Origin: Paenalcaligenes hermetiae
GTDB lineage: Bacteria > Pseudomonadota > Gammaproteobacteria > Burkholderiales > Burkholderiaceae_B
NCBI RefSeq assembly: GCF_039543645.1
Contig: NZ_BAABKD010000011.1
Span: 310,001-374,000, forward strand
DNA: 64,000 bases
Reading direction: 5' to 3'
This document shows positions 7,656 to 16,100 of the stretch, piece after piece. The translations under genes and the position numbers were made by a program. The notes beneath the pieces were generated by a model. It worked only from the letters and a program-made list of their open reading frames with translations. It made no database searches and was not told where the DNA came from. Positions within the stretch are counted from its first letter, which is position 1. The number at the start of each line of letters is the position of its first letter.

Positions 7656-8402
7656 TTACTTTGCTTGTCGTTGACGTAAACTTTCATAGAGACAAACAGC
7701 GCTGGCTACGCTGACATTTAAACTTTCTACTGAACCCAACATGGGGATACGCACCAACTCATCACAAGTCTCACGGGTTAAACGACGCATACCCTCGCCC
7801 TCGGCTCCCATTACCCACGCCATGCCTCGGCAAGCATCGACATCGTGCATGCTGGCCGCGGCCTCGTCATCGGTACCTACAAGCCAAATATCTCGCTGTC
7901 GCAACTGACGCATCGTGCGCGCTAAATTCGTCACCGTGATATAGGGTAACGTTTCAGCCGCCCCGCAAGCCACGCGTCGTACTGTTGGGTTTAGCCCCAC
8001 CGCACGATCTTTGGGGGCGATCACCGCATGGGCACCAGCCGCATCAGCAGTACGTAAACATGCCCCTAAATTATGGGGGTCCGTCACACTATCTAAAATC
8101 AATAGCAATGGTTTGATGCCTTGATCTTCTAGCTCATCTAACAATTGGTCTACATCCAACGTCAAATTCAGCTCTGTCGCTAACGCTACCACCCCTTGAT
8201 GACGTACGCCTTTGGCCATGGCATCTAGACGCTGCTTATCCACAAAGATCAAACGCAAACCTGCGCGCTCTGCTTGCGCAATAAAATTTTGCATGCGCTT
8301 ATCACGACGTGCCTGCTCAACATACAGTTCCTTAATGGTTTCTTGCGCATGGCGAATACGGGCTTGCACTGCATGAAAACCCGCCAGCATTTGTAATGAC
8401 AT
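7656..8402 (-). CDS. rlmB: 23S rRNA 2'-O-methyltransferase RlmB
   Basis: SPOUT-class enzyme that methylates the 2'-O of guanosine 2251 in 23S rRNA. The 248-residue length fits the family. The N-terminal substrate-binding domain runs to about residue 75 (LAGFHAVQARI…). The SpoU catalytic domain has the motifs LDSVTDPHNLGACLRTADAAG near residues 105-125, WVMGAEGEGMRRL and the C-terminal IPMLGSVESLNVSVA, which form the trefoil knot. It follows rnr by about 20 bases, an arrangement common in proteobacteria. Confidence 0.95.
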   Translation of the reverse strand: MSLQMLAGFHAVQARIRHAQETIKELYVEQARRDKRMQNFIAQAERAGLRLIFVDKQRLDAMAKGVRHQGVVALATELNLTLDVDQLLDELEDQGIKPLLLILDSVTDPHNLGACLRTADAAGAHAVIAPKDRAVGLNPTVRRVACGAAETLPYITVTNLARTMRQLRQRDIWLVGTDDEAAASMHDVDACRGMAWVMGAEGEGMRRLTRETCDELVRIPMLGSVESLNVSVASAVCLYESLRQRQAK

Positions 8403-8423
8403 ACTACTTTTTTCCTTGAGAGA

Positions 8424-10871
8424 TTAACGTCGTGTTCGTTTTAGTTTTGCTTTACGTGCTGCCGCCCGCTCTGCTGCCGCGGCTTTACGCGCTGCGGCAC
8501 GGCGCTCGCTCGCGGTTCCCTTTAAGTCTTTAGGCTTAGCTGGCGCCGCTTTTTTCTGCGGTCTGGGCCGACGCTCTGTTGCACCAGTAGTCAGTGTTTT
8601 ATAAGCACTGCCCTCAATGAGACGAAAATCGATTTTCCGTGTTTCAAGGTTAACTCGAGCTACCTGAACCTGAACCGAATCCGTCAGCTTATAACGAATC
8701 CCCGTACGCTCACCACGCAAATCGTGTGTGGCTTCATTAAAGACAAAATAATCCGAGCCCAGCTCAGAGACATGCACCATGCCTTCAACGTAAAGCTTAT
8801 CTAGTGTGATAAAAATACCAAAAGCGGCAACGCCGGTAATTTTACCGCTAAATACCTCGCCAATGTGATCTTGCATGAAGTAACACTTGAGCCAAGCCTG
8901 CACATCATAAGAAGCCTCATCAGCACGGCGCTCACGAGCAGAAAGCATCACCCCTAAACGCTCCCATACTGATTGCTCGCGCTGCCTTGCGCTCAACTGC
9001 TCATCCCCTGGCTCCGCCCCAATATCGGGCACATAGCGTTTTTTCGCTAAGATAGATTTAATGACACGATGGGTAAGCAAATCAGGGTAACGTCGAATTG
9101 GCGAAGTAAAATGTGTATAAAGCGGATAGGACAAACCAAAGTGCCCACCATTTTCTGGGCTATAAATTGCTTGCTGCATAGAGCGCAAACACATGGTTTG
9201 AATGATCTCGAAATCCGTACGCCCACGTGCCTGATCAATCAACCGCGCATAATCGGCGGTTGTTGGCTCATCGCCCCCATCAAGATGTAGGCCTAGCGTA
9301 CGCAAATAGTCCCGAAACAATTGCAGCTTTTCTGTTGTAGGGCTTTCGTGCACCCGATAAAGGCCGCTGCGTTTGTGCCGCGTCATAAAGTCTGCCGCAC
9401 AGGTGTTCGCCGCTAACATAAACTCTTCGATAAGCTTATGCGCATCATTTCGTACCAACGGCTCAATGCGCTCAATGCGCCCGAGCTCGTTACTGATGAT
9501 TTTGGTTTCTACCGTATCAAAATCAATCGCTCCTCGGTCTTTGCGCTGAGCCAACAGCATCTGAAAAAGCTCGTAACTACTTTGCACCATGGGTAATAAC
9601 GTGCCAAGCGATTGAGCAATAGGACCTGTCGGCTGTTGGATAGCTTCCCAAATTTGCGTATACGTAGTGCGTGCATGCGAATGAATGACCGCAGGATAAA
9701 ACTGATAGGCGGTAATCCGGCCAGCGCGTGCGCCCTCGCCTGGAATCACCATATCGCACACCAGAACCAAACGATCCTCTCCTGGGTTCAAGGAGCAGAT
9801 TCCATTGGATAACGACTCTGGCAACATAGGGATCACCCGTCGTGGAAAATACACGCTCGTGCCCCGTTCAATGGCATCTTGATCAATCGCATCATTAGGG
9901 CGCACATAATGGCTAACATCTGCAATAGCGACCAATAAACGCCAGCCCTTACGATAAGTCTTCCCCCGTCCTACATTGATTTGCTCACAATACACCGCAT
10001 CATCAAAATCTCGTGCATCTTCGCCATCAATGGTAATAAATGCCAAGTCACGTAAATCAATGCGGTTTTTGTAGTCTGCGGGGCGTAGTTGCTGCGGGAT
10101 TTTCGCTGCTTGTGCCAGGGTCTGCTCGGAAAAATCCACCGGAACATCAAATTTGCGTACCGCAATTTCAATTTCCATACCAGGGTCATCAATTTCCCCT
10201 AGCACCTCGATAATTTTACCTTGGGGTTGCAAGTGACGCGCCGGCTGCCGTGTGATTTCCACCGTCACAACTTGTCCTGGTTTAGCCCCGTTAATATCAG
10301 CAGGGGCGATAAAAATATCGTGTTTAATGCGTTGGTCTTCTGGGGCAACCGTATAGATACCCTGTTCTTTATGCAAACGCCCTACCAAGCGATTTGTTGC
10401 ACGCTCTAAGACCTCTACAATAATGGCCTCGGGCTTGCCACGATACACCCCATTTGCGCGCACCAGCACCCGGTCGCCATGAAGCACCCGCATCATTTCA
10501 CGGGGAGATAAAAATAAATCCGGCGTTTGCCCGTCATCACGGATTAAAAAACCAAAGCCATCACGATGGCCTTGGACCCGCCCAGAGATAAAAGCTGATT
10601 TCTGATTCAAACGAATACGCTCTTGTGCGTCAATGTCAATTTGCTCATCTCGCTGCATGGCGGCTAAGCGGCGCTCAGCACCCACCGATATCGGATAAGC
10701 AATGCGCAATTGCTGCGCGAGTTGTTCTAAGGTAAGCGGCTGCGTTTGCTCACGCAAGCACGCTAAAATGTCCTCACGGCTGGGGACATAAGGATCAAAG
10801 TCGGGGGGTAATTCATACCGGTCCGCACCTTCGTCCATATTCTGTTTAGATGTCGTCATTTTTTTGGTCAA
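8424..10871 (-). CDS. rnr: Ribonuclease R
   Basis: Processive 3'-5' exoribonuclease that degrades structured RNA. The 815 residues contain an N-terminal helix-turn-helix/cold-shock region (to about 150), the RNB catalytic domain with DLRDLAFITIDGEDARDFDD (about 270-290) carrying the metal-binding aspartates, an S1 domain near 640-720 (GKITGVAAFGIFITLDKLYVEG) and a basic Lys/Ala-rich tail. The longest frame starts at a TTG with GGAAG 6 bases upstream. An ATG four codons in (10859) has no clear ribosome-binding site, so the TTG is plausible. It is cotranscribed with rlmB. Confidence 0.95.
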   Translation of the reverse strand: MTKKMTTSKQNMDEGADRYELPPDFDPYVPSREDILACLREQTQPLTLEQLAQQLRIAYPISVGAERRLAAMQRDEQIDIDAQERIRLNQKSAFISGRVQGHRDGFGFLIRDDGQTPDLFLSPREMMRVLHGDRVLVRANGVYRGKPEAIIVEVLERATNRLVGRLHKEQGIYTVAPEDQRIKHDIFIAPADINGAKPGQVVTVEITRQPARHLQPQGKIIEVLGEIDDPGMEIEIAVRKFDVPVDFSEQTLAQAAKIPQQLRPADYKNRIDLRDLAFITIDGEDARDFDDAVYCEQINVGRGKTYRKGWRLLVAIADVSHYVRPNDAIDQDAIERGTSVYFPRRVIPMLPESLSNGICSLNPGEDRLVLVCDMVIPGEGARAGRITAYQFYPAVIHSHARTTYTQIWEAIQQPTGPIAQSLGTLLPMVQSSYELFQMLLAQRKDRGAIDFDTVETKIISNELGRIERIEPLVRNDAHKLIEEFMLAANTCAADFMTRHKRSGLYRVHESPTTEKLQLFRDYLRTLGLHLDGGDEPTTADYARLIDQARGRTDFEIIQTMCLRSMQQAIYSPENGGHFGLSYPLYTHFTSPIRRYPDLLTHRVIKSILAKKRYVPDIGAEPGDEQLSARQREQSVWERLGVMLSARERRADEASYDVQAWLKCYFMQDHIGEVFSGKITGVAAFGIFITLDKLYVEGMVHVSELGSDYFVFNEATHDLRGERTGIRYKLTDSVQVQVARVNLETRKIDFRLIEGSAYKTLTTGATERRPRPQKKAAPAKPKDLKGTASERRAAARKAAAAERAAARKAKLKRTRR

Positions 10872-10922
10872 AGGGGACTTCCATTTTTAAAAGACTAAGT
10901 TTATAATTTTTTAGTTGCATTT

Positions 10923-11007
10923 GCCCAGATGGCGGAATTGGTAGACGCGCATGGTTCAGGTCCATGTACCGCAAGGTGTGGAGGTTCAAGTCCTCTTCTG
11001 GGCACCA
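10923..11007 (+). tRNA. tRNA-Leu(CAG)
   Basis: An 85-base class II tRNA with long variable arm, anticodon loop TTCAGGT, T-arm GGTTCAAGTCC and an encoded CCA. It is followed 188 bases later by a truncated phage integrase on the same strand, so it is the likely attachment site of the decayed prophage. I did not find a repeat of its 3' end on the far side. Confidence 0.96.
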
Positions 11008-11195
11008 CCTTTCTTTCTCTTGTTTTCCTCATAAAGAAAAAATCCTAAAGAAACAAGGGTTTCGGGTTTTTCTGTTTCGCTTTTTTGCGCAATAATAAAA
11101 GTAATCCAAAGCAAAAAGCCCCATAGATGCCCCATGCTTTGCCCCATAACGTCTTTTTTTAGATCTGAGGCCCCACAGCCCCATACTATATCGAC

Positions 11196-11855
11196 ATGGC
11201 TAGCATTCAAAAACACCCTAAAGGATACAGAGCGCAAATAAAGCTCACAGTTCAAAAAGGGCAACCTCCTGTTCGCGATAGTCGTATCTTCTCAACCAAA
11301 AGAGAAGCCCAGATTTGGGCATCATTACGAGAGCAGGAAATTAGAGATTCCTTTTCAAAAGAACCTAAATCACAGTATACATTACTTGATGCACTGAGAA
11401 AGTACGCAGAAGAAATTTCCCCCAACAAAAAAGGTCATCGTTGGGAAAGCGTACGACTGCAAGCGTTTGAAAATTACAACTTGCCACTAGAGAAGGCTCT
11501 AGGTGAAATCACGCCTAGCGACATAGCCATCTTTCGAGACTCTCGATTAAAAAAAATAACCTCAAGCTCAGTTCGCCGGGAAATCTCTCTTCTCTCTTCT
11601 GTTTTTGAAGCAGCCAGGGTTGATTGGGGCTGGACTGACTCAAACCCTTGCAAAGAAATCAGACGCCCCGCTGAACACAGGCATAGGGAGCGAGTGCTTG
11701 AATGGTGGGAGATAAAGCGCATGCTTCGAGCCATGGGTCATGACCCTCAAGGGAAAAGACCACATTCAAGCATAGAGGTTATTGCTATTTGTATGCTATT
11801 TGCTCTACGCACAGGCATGAGAGCCGGCGAGCTTACATCGCTCACATGGGATAAA
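11196..11855 (+). pseudogene. Truncated tyrosine-recombinase phage integrase
   Basis: The N-terminal half of a phage integrase: an arm-binding domain (residues 1-60, ASIQKHPKGYRAQIKLT), a SAM-like core-binding domain (about 60-160), and the start of the catalytic domain with the first active-site Arg in RTGMRAGELTSLTW. After TWDK the sequence changes abruptly. The open frame continues to 12044, but those residues are the antisense of an antirepressor fragment. The H-x-x-R motif and the nucleophilic Tyr are absent, so the enzyme cannot recombine DNA. It lies next to tRNA-Leu, as expected of a tRNA-targeting prophage. Confidence 0.88.
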
Positions 11856-12186
11856 AGCTATACTGCTCTATGCGATCAGCCAACCAAGTATGGAAATCTC
11901 TACCAACCTCCAAAAATGCATGCAATTCACGCGCATCTACCGTTTGGATTAGCTCGCCACCAATTTCACGTGGGCTTAAATTTAATAACGCGCCCATTTG
12001 ATTACCCCTCGCTCTTGAGCCAACAAACCCGCCATCTTGTTTAATCAAACTAGACATTTTGCGCCTCCCGATTTGCTGTCTTTGGGGCTGGGGCGCCGTG
12101 TCAGCAAGCCACACTCCTTTAGGTAAAAGACGTTCAAAACACTGTTTGTTTTGCGTACTCTCGACGCGTATAGTAAAATTAGTCAT
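11853..12186 (-). pseudogene. Truncated phage antirepressor (AntA/AntB-like)
   Basis: The minus-strand frame encodes a phage-type N-terminal stretch and then IQTVDARELHAFLEVGRDF and HTWLADRIEQY, the recognisable AntA/AntB antirepressor core that in intact phages modulates the repressor. The start at 12186 has GGAG 7 bases upstream. The coding sequence breaks inside DRIEQY where it meets the inverted integrase fragment near 11853, so the C-terminal part is lost. The middle portion (residues about 15-45) is not typical of AntA, so an earlier fusion or in-frame deletion is possible. Confidence 0.7.
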
Positions 12187-12323
12187 TATCTGACTCCATA
12201 TTAAGACTGTGGGTTTTGGATATCGACGTCTCAGAGCCCTCACCTTCTGGGGCGTTTTCTTTTTTGCGCTCGCCGTTGATCTCTTTCTCGATAATCATCA
12301 CTATCTGAGCGCTAAACTTTCAA

Positions 12324-12656
12324 ATGCAGGCCGAAAAGTCTACGCGGCAAGACTCTGAAAACGCCAGAGTCCGCGAAAAAGAGTTAGAGGAGGTCGCTGC
12401 TAGGGCCGCAGAAAAAGCACTCAAGAAAAGCCAAAGACACGAACTCCACCTGCAGAACCAAATGCTCGAAAAGATGTTTCGAGAGATGATAGCTATCAAC
12501 CCTGACTACAGGCCTCTAGCCAACCATCCTTTGTTTGAGGATTTTTACAAACGCATTGACACCCAAGTAGAGCAGCCCAAATCTAAGACCACATCAATTC
12601 CTGGCGTAAATGCACCTAGAAAAGGCTTAGGCTCCTCTCCAAAAAACAAAAAATAA
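12324..12656 (+). CDS. Hypothetical charged protein in prophage remnant
   Basis: A 110-residue frame I do not recognise. It is highly charged and helical, with a probable coiled coil over residues 5-60 (alternating Glu/Lys/Arg/Ala), followed by a short ordered part (MIAINPDYRPLANHPLFEDF) and a Pro/Ser/Lys-rich tail. It has no membrane segment. No good ribosome-binding site precedes the ATG, and a stop lies only six codons upstream in frame. It sits between the antirepressor fragment and the toxin-antitoxin pair. It could be an intact small phage gene or a truncated remnant. Confidence 0.5.
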   Translation: MQAEKSTRQDSENARVREKELEEVAARAAEKALKKSQRHELHLQNQMLEKMFREMIAINPDYRPLANHPLFEDFYKRIDTQVEQPKSKTTSIPGVNAPRKGLGSSPKNKK

Positions 12657-12671
12657 CCACCCACAAAAAAG

Positions 12672-12691
12672 TCCCTCGATTGAGGGGCTGA
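12672..12691 (-). terminator. Hairpin terminator on the minus strand
   Basis: On the minus strand CCCTC-AATC-GAGGG is followed by ACTTTTTT. It lies just after the stop of the hypothetical gene on the other strand. A second stem (GCCCGC/GCGGGC) lies at about 12713-12730. The first hairpin may mark the end of a lost minus-strand unit or shield higBA from antisense reading. Confidence 0.5.
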
Positions 12692-12745
12692 AACTATAGC
12701 CAACGATTAAAGCCCGCGCAATGGCGGGCATACTTCTTGCCTAAC

Positions 12746-12771
12746 GTATAGCGATACTATACACTATACGT
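12746..12771. promoter_or_regulatory. Palindromic operator/promoter of higBA
   Basis: Repeated GTATAG/CTATAC half-sites form an inverted-repeat array (CGTATAGCGATACTATAC followed by ACTATACG) ending one base before the higB ATG. The site probably binds HigA for autoregulation and also contains a TATACT-like -10 element. There is no ribosome-binding site between it and the ATG. Confidence 0.7.
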
Positions 12772-13068
12772 ATGATTAAGAGCTTCCGACATAAAGGGCT
12801 TCAAGCTTTCTTCGAAAAGGGATCTAAGTCAGGCATACAGGCTCAGCATGCAGCGAAACTACAAATCCAACTTACTGCATTACACGCCGCAACCCAGCCA
12901 GAGGATATGAATGCTCCTGGCTGGAAGCTGCATAAACTCAAGGGGAGCAACCCAAAGGGTCAGTCAGTCGAAGAGCATTGGGCTATATCAGTTAGCGGCA
13001 ATTGGCGGCTAACCTTTTACTTTGAGGGCGAGGACGCCATTTTGGTGGACTACCAAGACTATCACTAG
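12772..13068 (+). CDS. higB: HigB-type toxin (RelE superfamily mRNA interferase)
   Basis: A 98-residue toxin of the HigB branch of the RelE/ParE superfamily, which cleaves mRNA at the ribosome. The family start is clear (MIKSFRHKGLQAFFEKGS), as are the LHKLKG segment and the C-terminal WRLTFYFEGEDAILVDYQDYH, which carries the usual basic and aromatic active-site residues. The toxin gene precedes the antitoxin, the order typical of higBA. The ATG follows the palindrome by one base with no Shine-Dalgarno sequence, so translation may be leaderless or inefficient, which would keep toxin low. The gap to higA is 10 bases. Confidence 0.92.
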   Translation: MIKSFRHKGLQAFFEKGSKSGIQAQHAAKLQIQLTALHAATQPEDMNAPGWKLHKLKGSNPKGQSVEEHWAISVSGNWRLTFYFEGEDAILVDYQDYH

Positions 13069-13078
13069 GAGAAATACC

Positions 13079-13363
13079 ATGCGTATGAATAATCCAGCAC
13101 ACCCAGGTCTCGTGCTACGCGAGTACCTAGGCGATCTAAGCGTTACTGAGGCAGCATCACGACTAAACGTGACTCGTGCGGCACTATCTAGAATCCTCAA
13201 TGGCTCAGCGGGTATCTCTGCTGATATGGCTCTGCGCTTAAAAGACGCTCTAGGCACAAGCGCTGAAATGTGGATTCGGATGCAAGGCCAGTACGACTTA
13301 TGGCAGGCTGAGCAAAAAGAACGGCCAGCTGTAAGATCATTTCATGAGCCTGCCCACGCTTAG
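13079..13363 (+). CDS. higA: HigA antitoxin (XRE-type DNA-binding protein)
   Basis: A 94-residue antitoxin and autorepressor. The helix-turn-helix covers about residues 20-55 (VTEAASRLNVTRAALSRILNG), followed by the ISADMALRLKDALGTSAEMWIRMQ block typical of HigA. The longer open frame from 13022 is not used: the ATG at 13079 has AGGAG 7 bases upstream and gives the standard length. It neutralises HigB and presumably binds the palindrome before higB. The much better ribosome-binding site than that of higB would favour antitoxin excess. A terminator follows. Confidence 0.93.
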   Translation: MRMNNPAHPGLVLREYLGDLSVTEAASRLNVTRAALSRILNGSAGISADMALRLKDALGTSAEMWIRMQGQYDLWQAEQKERPAVRSFHEPAHA

Positions 13364-13370
13364 ACTACAA

Positions 13371-13394
13371 AAAAGCCCCTTCACGGGGCTTGTT
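13371..13394. terminator. Bidirectional terminator between higA and the unknown gene
   Basis: The stem AGCCCC/GGGGCT with loop TTCA is preceded by an A-run. It terminates higBA on the plus strand and, with the complementary T-run, the minus-strand gene that ends at 13398. Confidence 0.8.
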
Positions 13395-13397
13395 GCA

Positions 13398-14195
13398 TCA
13401 ATCTAATTCTGAGCGATCCATAATTTCCTTTAGTGCTGTTACCTTATATAGCACTGGCCTATTCCCATCTACCGTTTGTACATCAACATCAACTATAAAT
13501 ACTTTTTGAAATGGGTGGGGCTGATCAATAAGCATTCTAATCCTAATGTCCTCATCATCAAAAATCACCTTTACTGGCTTATGATAAATGCTATCAATCG
13601 TTGCTCGCTCCACTGCTTTGCTTTTTTCACTATTAGCTGCAACAGTCCAATACAACGCCACATTTTCATGTAAACCAGATACTGTCTGATCCTCTAGCCT
13701 TAGTTCTCTTTTAGCATTATTTTGAATTGCGTTAGCTTCTGTGCTATTTAAATGAATAACATTAACAGTTCCATGGTTAGTAAATTCGGCAATATTTAAT
13801 TGTGCTGCAGCATCATTAGCCACTGGAGCTACCAGTTTATTAAGATTGCGCAAAGTGGTTTTATCCATTGCCGGCTTTTCACCCTTTTTATACGCTAACC
13901 AATGCAATGTTGTTTTCAAGTGTGAGGCAAAGGAATGTATGGTATTAAATTGATCAAAGAGGGGTACAGCAATAGGCAATATTACGCCCAAGGTGGCAAT
14001 AATACTTCCCGGTCGGATCTCTTTAATATAAAGCTTGGTGTCGGTAACAGAACCACTTAAACCCTCTTTGTTTAAATAATGGGCGTACTCATTCCCAGCA
14101 CCAATCATACTATTAGCAAAATCTAATAGCTCTACCGGCTCTCCGTTCTTTAGCTCAATAACTAATTGCATATCATCGCCAATAACCTTGGTCAC
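13398..14195 (-). CDS. Unknown protein of the prophage remnant, possibly accessory or defence
   Basis: I do not recognise this 265-residue protein. The frame opens at a GTG at 14237, but a perfect AGGAGG lies 5 bases before the GTG at 14195, so that start is much better. There is a hydrophobic stretch at about residues 60-82 (GSIIATLGVILPIAVPLF) that may be a membrane segment or buried helix. A beta-rich C-terminal half follows, with acidic turns (VIFDDEDIRIRMLID). The gene is intact among broken phage genes, next to higBA and converging on it, which suggests selected cargo. It has no recognisable catalytic motif. Confidence 0.65.
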   Translation of the reverse strand: MTKVIGDDMQLVIELKNGEPVELLDFANSMIGAGNEYAHYLNKEGLSGSVTDTKLYIKEIRPGSIIATLGVILPIAVPLFDQFNTIHSFASHLKTTLHWLAYKKGEKPAMDKTTLRNLNKLVAPVANDAAAQLNIAEFTNHGTVNVIHLNSTEANAIQNNAKRELRLEDQTVSGLHENVALYWTVAANSEKSKAVERATIDSIYHKPVKVIFDDEDIRIRMLIDQPHPFQKVFIVDVDVQTVDGNRPVLYKVTALKEIMDRSELD

Positions 14196-14286
14196 ACTTT
14201 CCTCCTCTTTTCTCAAGAAAGATACATTATGTGACACTTAACCCATTCAAGGAACTGTAATTATATACAGTTTTAGACGCTTATGG

Positions 14287-14882
14287 TTATTCATGTCGCC
14301 CCAACACCACCCCATCCAACCCAAACACCGCTACATCAAGCAGTCTACGCGGCAATGGTGAACCATACGCCCGCACAGCTGCTTCTATTTCCTCTGGCCC
14401 TAATGCCATCGGCACGCTACCCATACCGTTCGATACATAGCGTCTAGACCGAGATGCCATCATAAAGATAAATATAATGTGCTCCGTAACAGGATCTGTC
14501 TCGGGCTCTTCAGGCGGCGTGATGTTTAGCTTTTGGCAAATCAGTGCACGCTTTTCGGCTTGACCGCCCCATTCCCTTTCCCACTGGAAACGCTTGAGGA
14601 CTTTCCCACGATATCCTCCTGCTCTTTAGCTAAGTCTGCGGCCACCTCGGCTGCTCTCAAGATAACCCACGAGATAAGGCTAGGCTCTGAAAACAAAAGC
14701 GCCTGCGCATTATCTGGCGTGTATGGGACTTGATTACCCTCGCTATCAAAGATCTCTCCCTTCCAATCTTTGATGAGATAGCGGCCAGCAAGCTCAGACT
14801 GAATACCGATCTCTGATCGATCACTAGAGTCGACCCCAAGCTTATGCAGATCAAGACGGCTTTCTTTGCGATCGATAAGCCG
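14287..14882 (-). pseudogene. Phage tail assembly chaperone pair (G/GT-like) fragment with -1 frameshift site
   Basis: Translating the minus strand from 14882 gives an open frame without a start (RKESRLDLHKLGVDSSDRSE…) that ends at a TGA at 14541. An overlapping -1 frame runs on to a TAA at 14287 (KRFQWEREWGG…, about 100 codons). The lambda-type slippery heptamer GGGAAAG lies at 14601-14607 in the zero-frame phase G-GGA-AAG, so this looks like a gpG/gpGT tail-chaperone pair made by programmed frameshifting. The 5' end is deleted: a stop lies in frame at 14883-14885, and the tail-tube stop is only about 30 bases upstream. It is therefore a remnant. Confidence 0.65.
14601..14607 (-). other. Lambda-type -1 ribosomal slippery heptamer GGGAAAG
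   Basis: On the minus strand the zero frame reads GTG-GGA-AAG. This is exactly the G-GGA-AAG phase used by lambda gene G, and the -1 frame downstream stays open for about 100 codons while the zero frame stops 20 codons later. A second GGGAAAG at 14576-14582 is in the wrong phase. Confidence 0.7.
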
Positions 14883-14916
14883 CTACAAGCGGCAAGCTCA
14901 ATCAACCGGCCTAATT

Positions 14917-15583
14917 TTAAGGCTCAGGAGTAATGGCAGCCTTACGTGTAATGATCGGTGCTTCTTTTGCTACGGTGTAATTCAGTGTGACCTCAAGCAA
15001 GTCCGTTTTACTGCCATTAGGCAGCTCCCCATCAACTTCGACCGCAGGTAGGCTAAAGACGTACTCATTACCTAAAACTGTCTCGGATCGGGAACTCAAG
15101 CGCAATCGGTTTGCGCGTCATCTGATTTTTCCAGATTTCCCACGAGCGCTTAGACCACGCCATCGTCACTGTGCCAGTAATATCCGCGGTGGTTTCAATT
15201 AAAGCGCCTGGGCCTAACTTGCCGCTCCCTAAGCACCGCTGCGTTTGCAGGTTGTTGTCGATATTTAGCGTTAAACCTGAAATGCATGCCTGCCCCTCTA
15301 GGCTTTCACCATCGACCAAGATCGTGCCCACGCTAATCGATGAAACAAAAGGCGTATCGCTAACAGGCTTGGTTGACGTAACAAAAGGGGTCGAGGCATC
15401 CTCGTAGTCCATGCAAGACATGCCGAGCGAAATCGTGACTTTGCCTTCACTAGGGATATCAATCGCCATTGTGCGGACGTGAGCACCTTTAAAAAGCGCA
15501 TAGACGTTCACGTCTCGATAACCTTTAGCAATACTAAAAGTGGTGCGCTGCTCTCCAATCGTTAGTTTTTCTCCAACCCATTC
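14917..15583 (-). pseudogene. Phage tail tube protein, 5'-truncated and frameshifted
   Basis: The minus strand encodes a siphophage-type major tail (tube) protein in two frames. The first part (GEQRTTFSIAKGYRDVNVYA…, through PFVSSISVGTILVDGESLEG to RKPIALEF) is in one frame. The last part (SETVLGNEYVF…LEVTLNYTVAKEAP) is in another. The frames switch near 15070-15100, so at least one indel breaks the gene. The 5' end is missing: upstream of about 15583 the sequence becomes the 3' end of a SLATT gene. The identification rests on tail-tube-like composition and its place before the tail chaperone, as in lambda-like phages. Confidence 0.65.
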
Positions 15584-16004
15584 TTAGGTAATCGGCTTGA
15601 GAATGGTTTTCAGATATAGCTAATCTCCTGTTGTATCTATGTATAAAATCTTCCATCTTTTTCGTACATACTTCACCATTATTTTGATATTGTTTAATAA
15701 ATAAAGAGAGTTTGCCGAGCTTCAGAGCGCAATCATGAAAACGCTCAGCTCTAACTGAAAAATTAGACATCCCTAACAATAGTGAGTAGGTCAATACTAA
15801 GACACTAAAAAATATAGCAGCAAAATTAATGTAAAAACTCCCAAACCTAGTGCTTTCCAAATTAAGAGCAGTAACCAGCCCTATTACTATCTGCCCTACA
15901 GCCAGTAAAGCTAAAGTCCACTGCGAGGCCCAACTATGTAAAGCAAGCCTTCCCGCTGCTGAGTGCTTTCGAGTACTAAAGCCGAATGGCACTCCGGTTT
16001 TCAA
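15560..16004 (-). pseudogene. SLATT-domain membrane protein, broken at both ends
   Basis: The frame contains two hydrophobic helices at about residues 32-48 (LALLAVGQIVIGLVTAL) and 58-78, then a cytoplasmic helix and the motif YNRRLAISENHSQADY. This is the SLATT (DUF4231-like) two-TM effector pattern found in anti-phage systems. The frame starts only at a TTG at 16004 with no ribosome-binding site, and the N-terminus shows no good ATG. The 3' end runs into the tail-tube fragment at about 15583 and the last residues are shadow. In intact systems SLATT proteins are thought to form membrane pores after a nucleotide or other signal; here the gene is probably dead. Confidence 0.65.
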
Positions 16005-16100
16005 ATGGAATGAGACACATTGGGTGATTTTTATGAACCCCGGCTAGCTACAATGGCAGATAGGGCACGGGCGGATATATAACTGTATGTTTTCTTCTGC

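Noticed and set aside
14576..14582. A second GGGAAAG heptamer
   Set aside because: In the zero frame it reads GGG-AAA-G, which is not the slippery phase; the one at 14601-14607 is.
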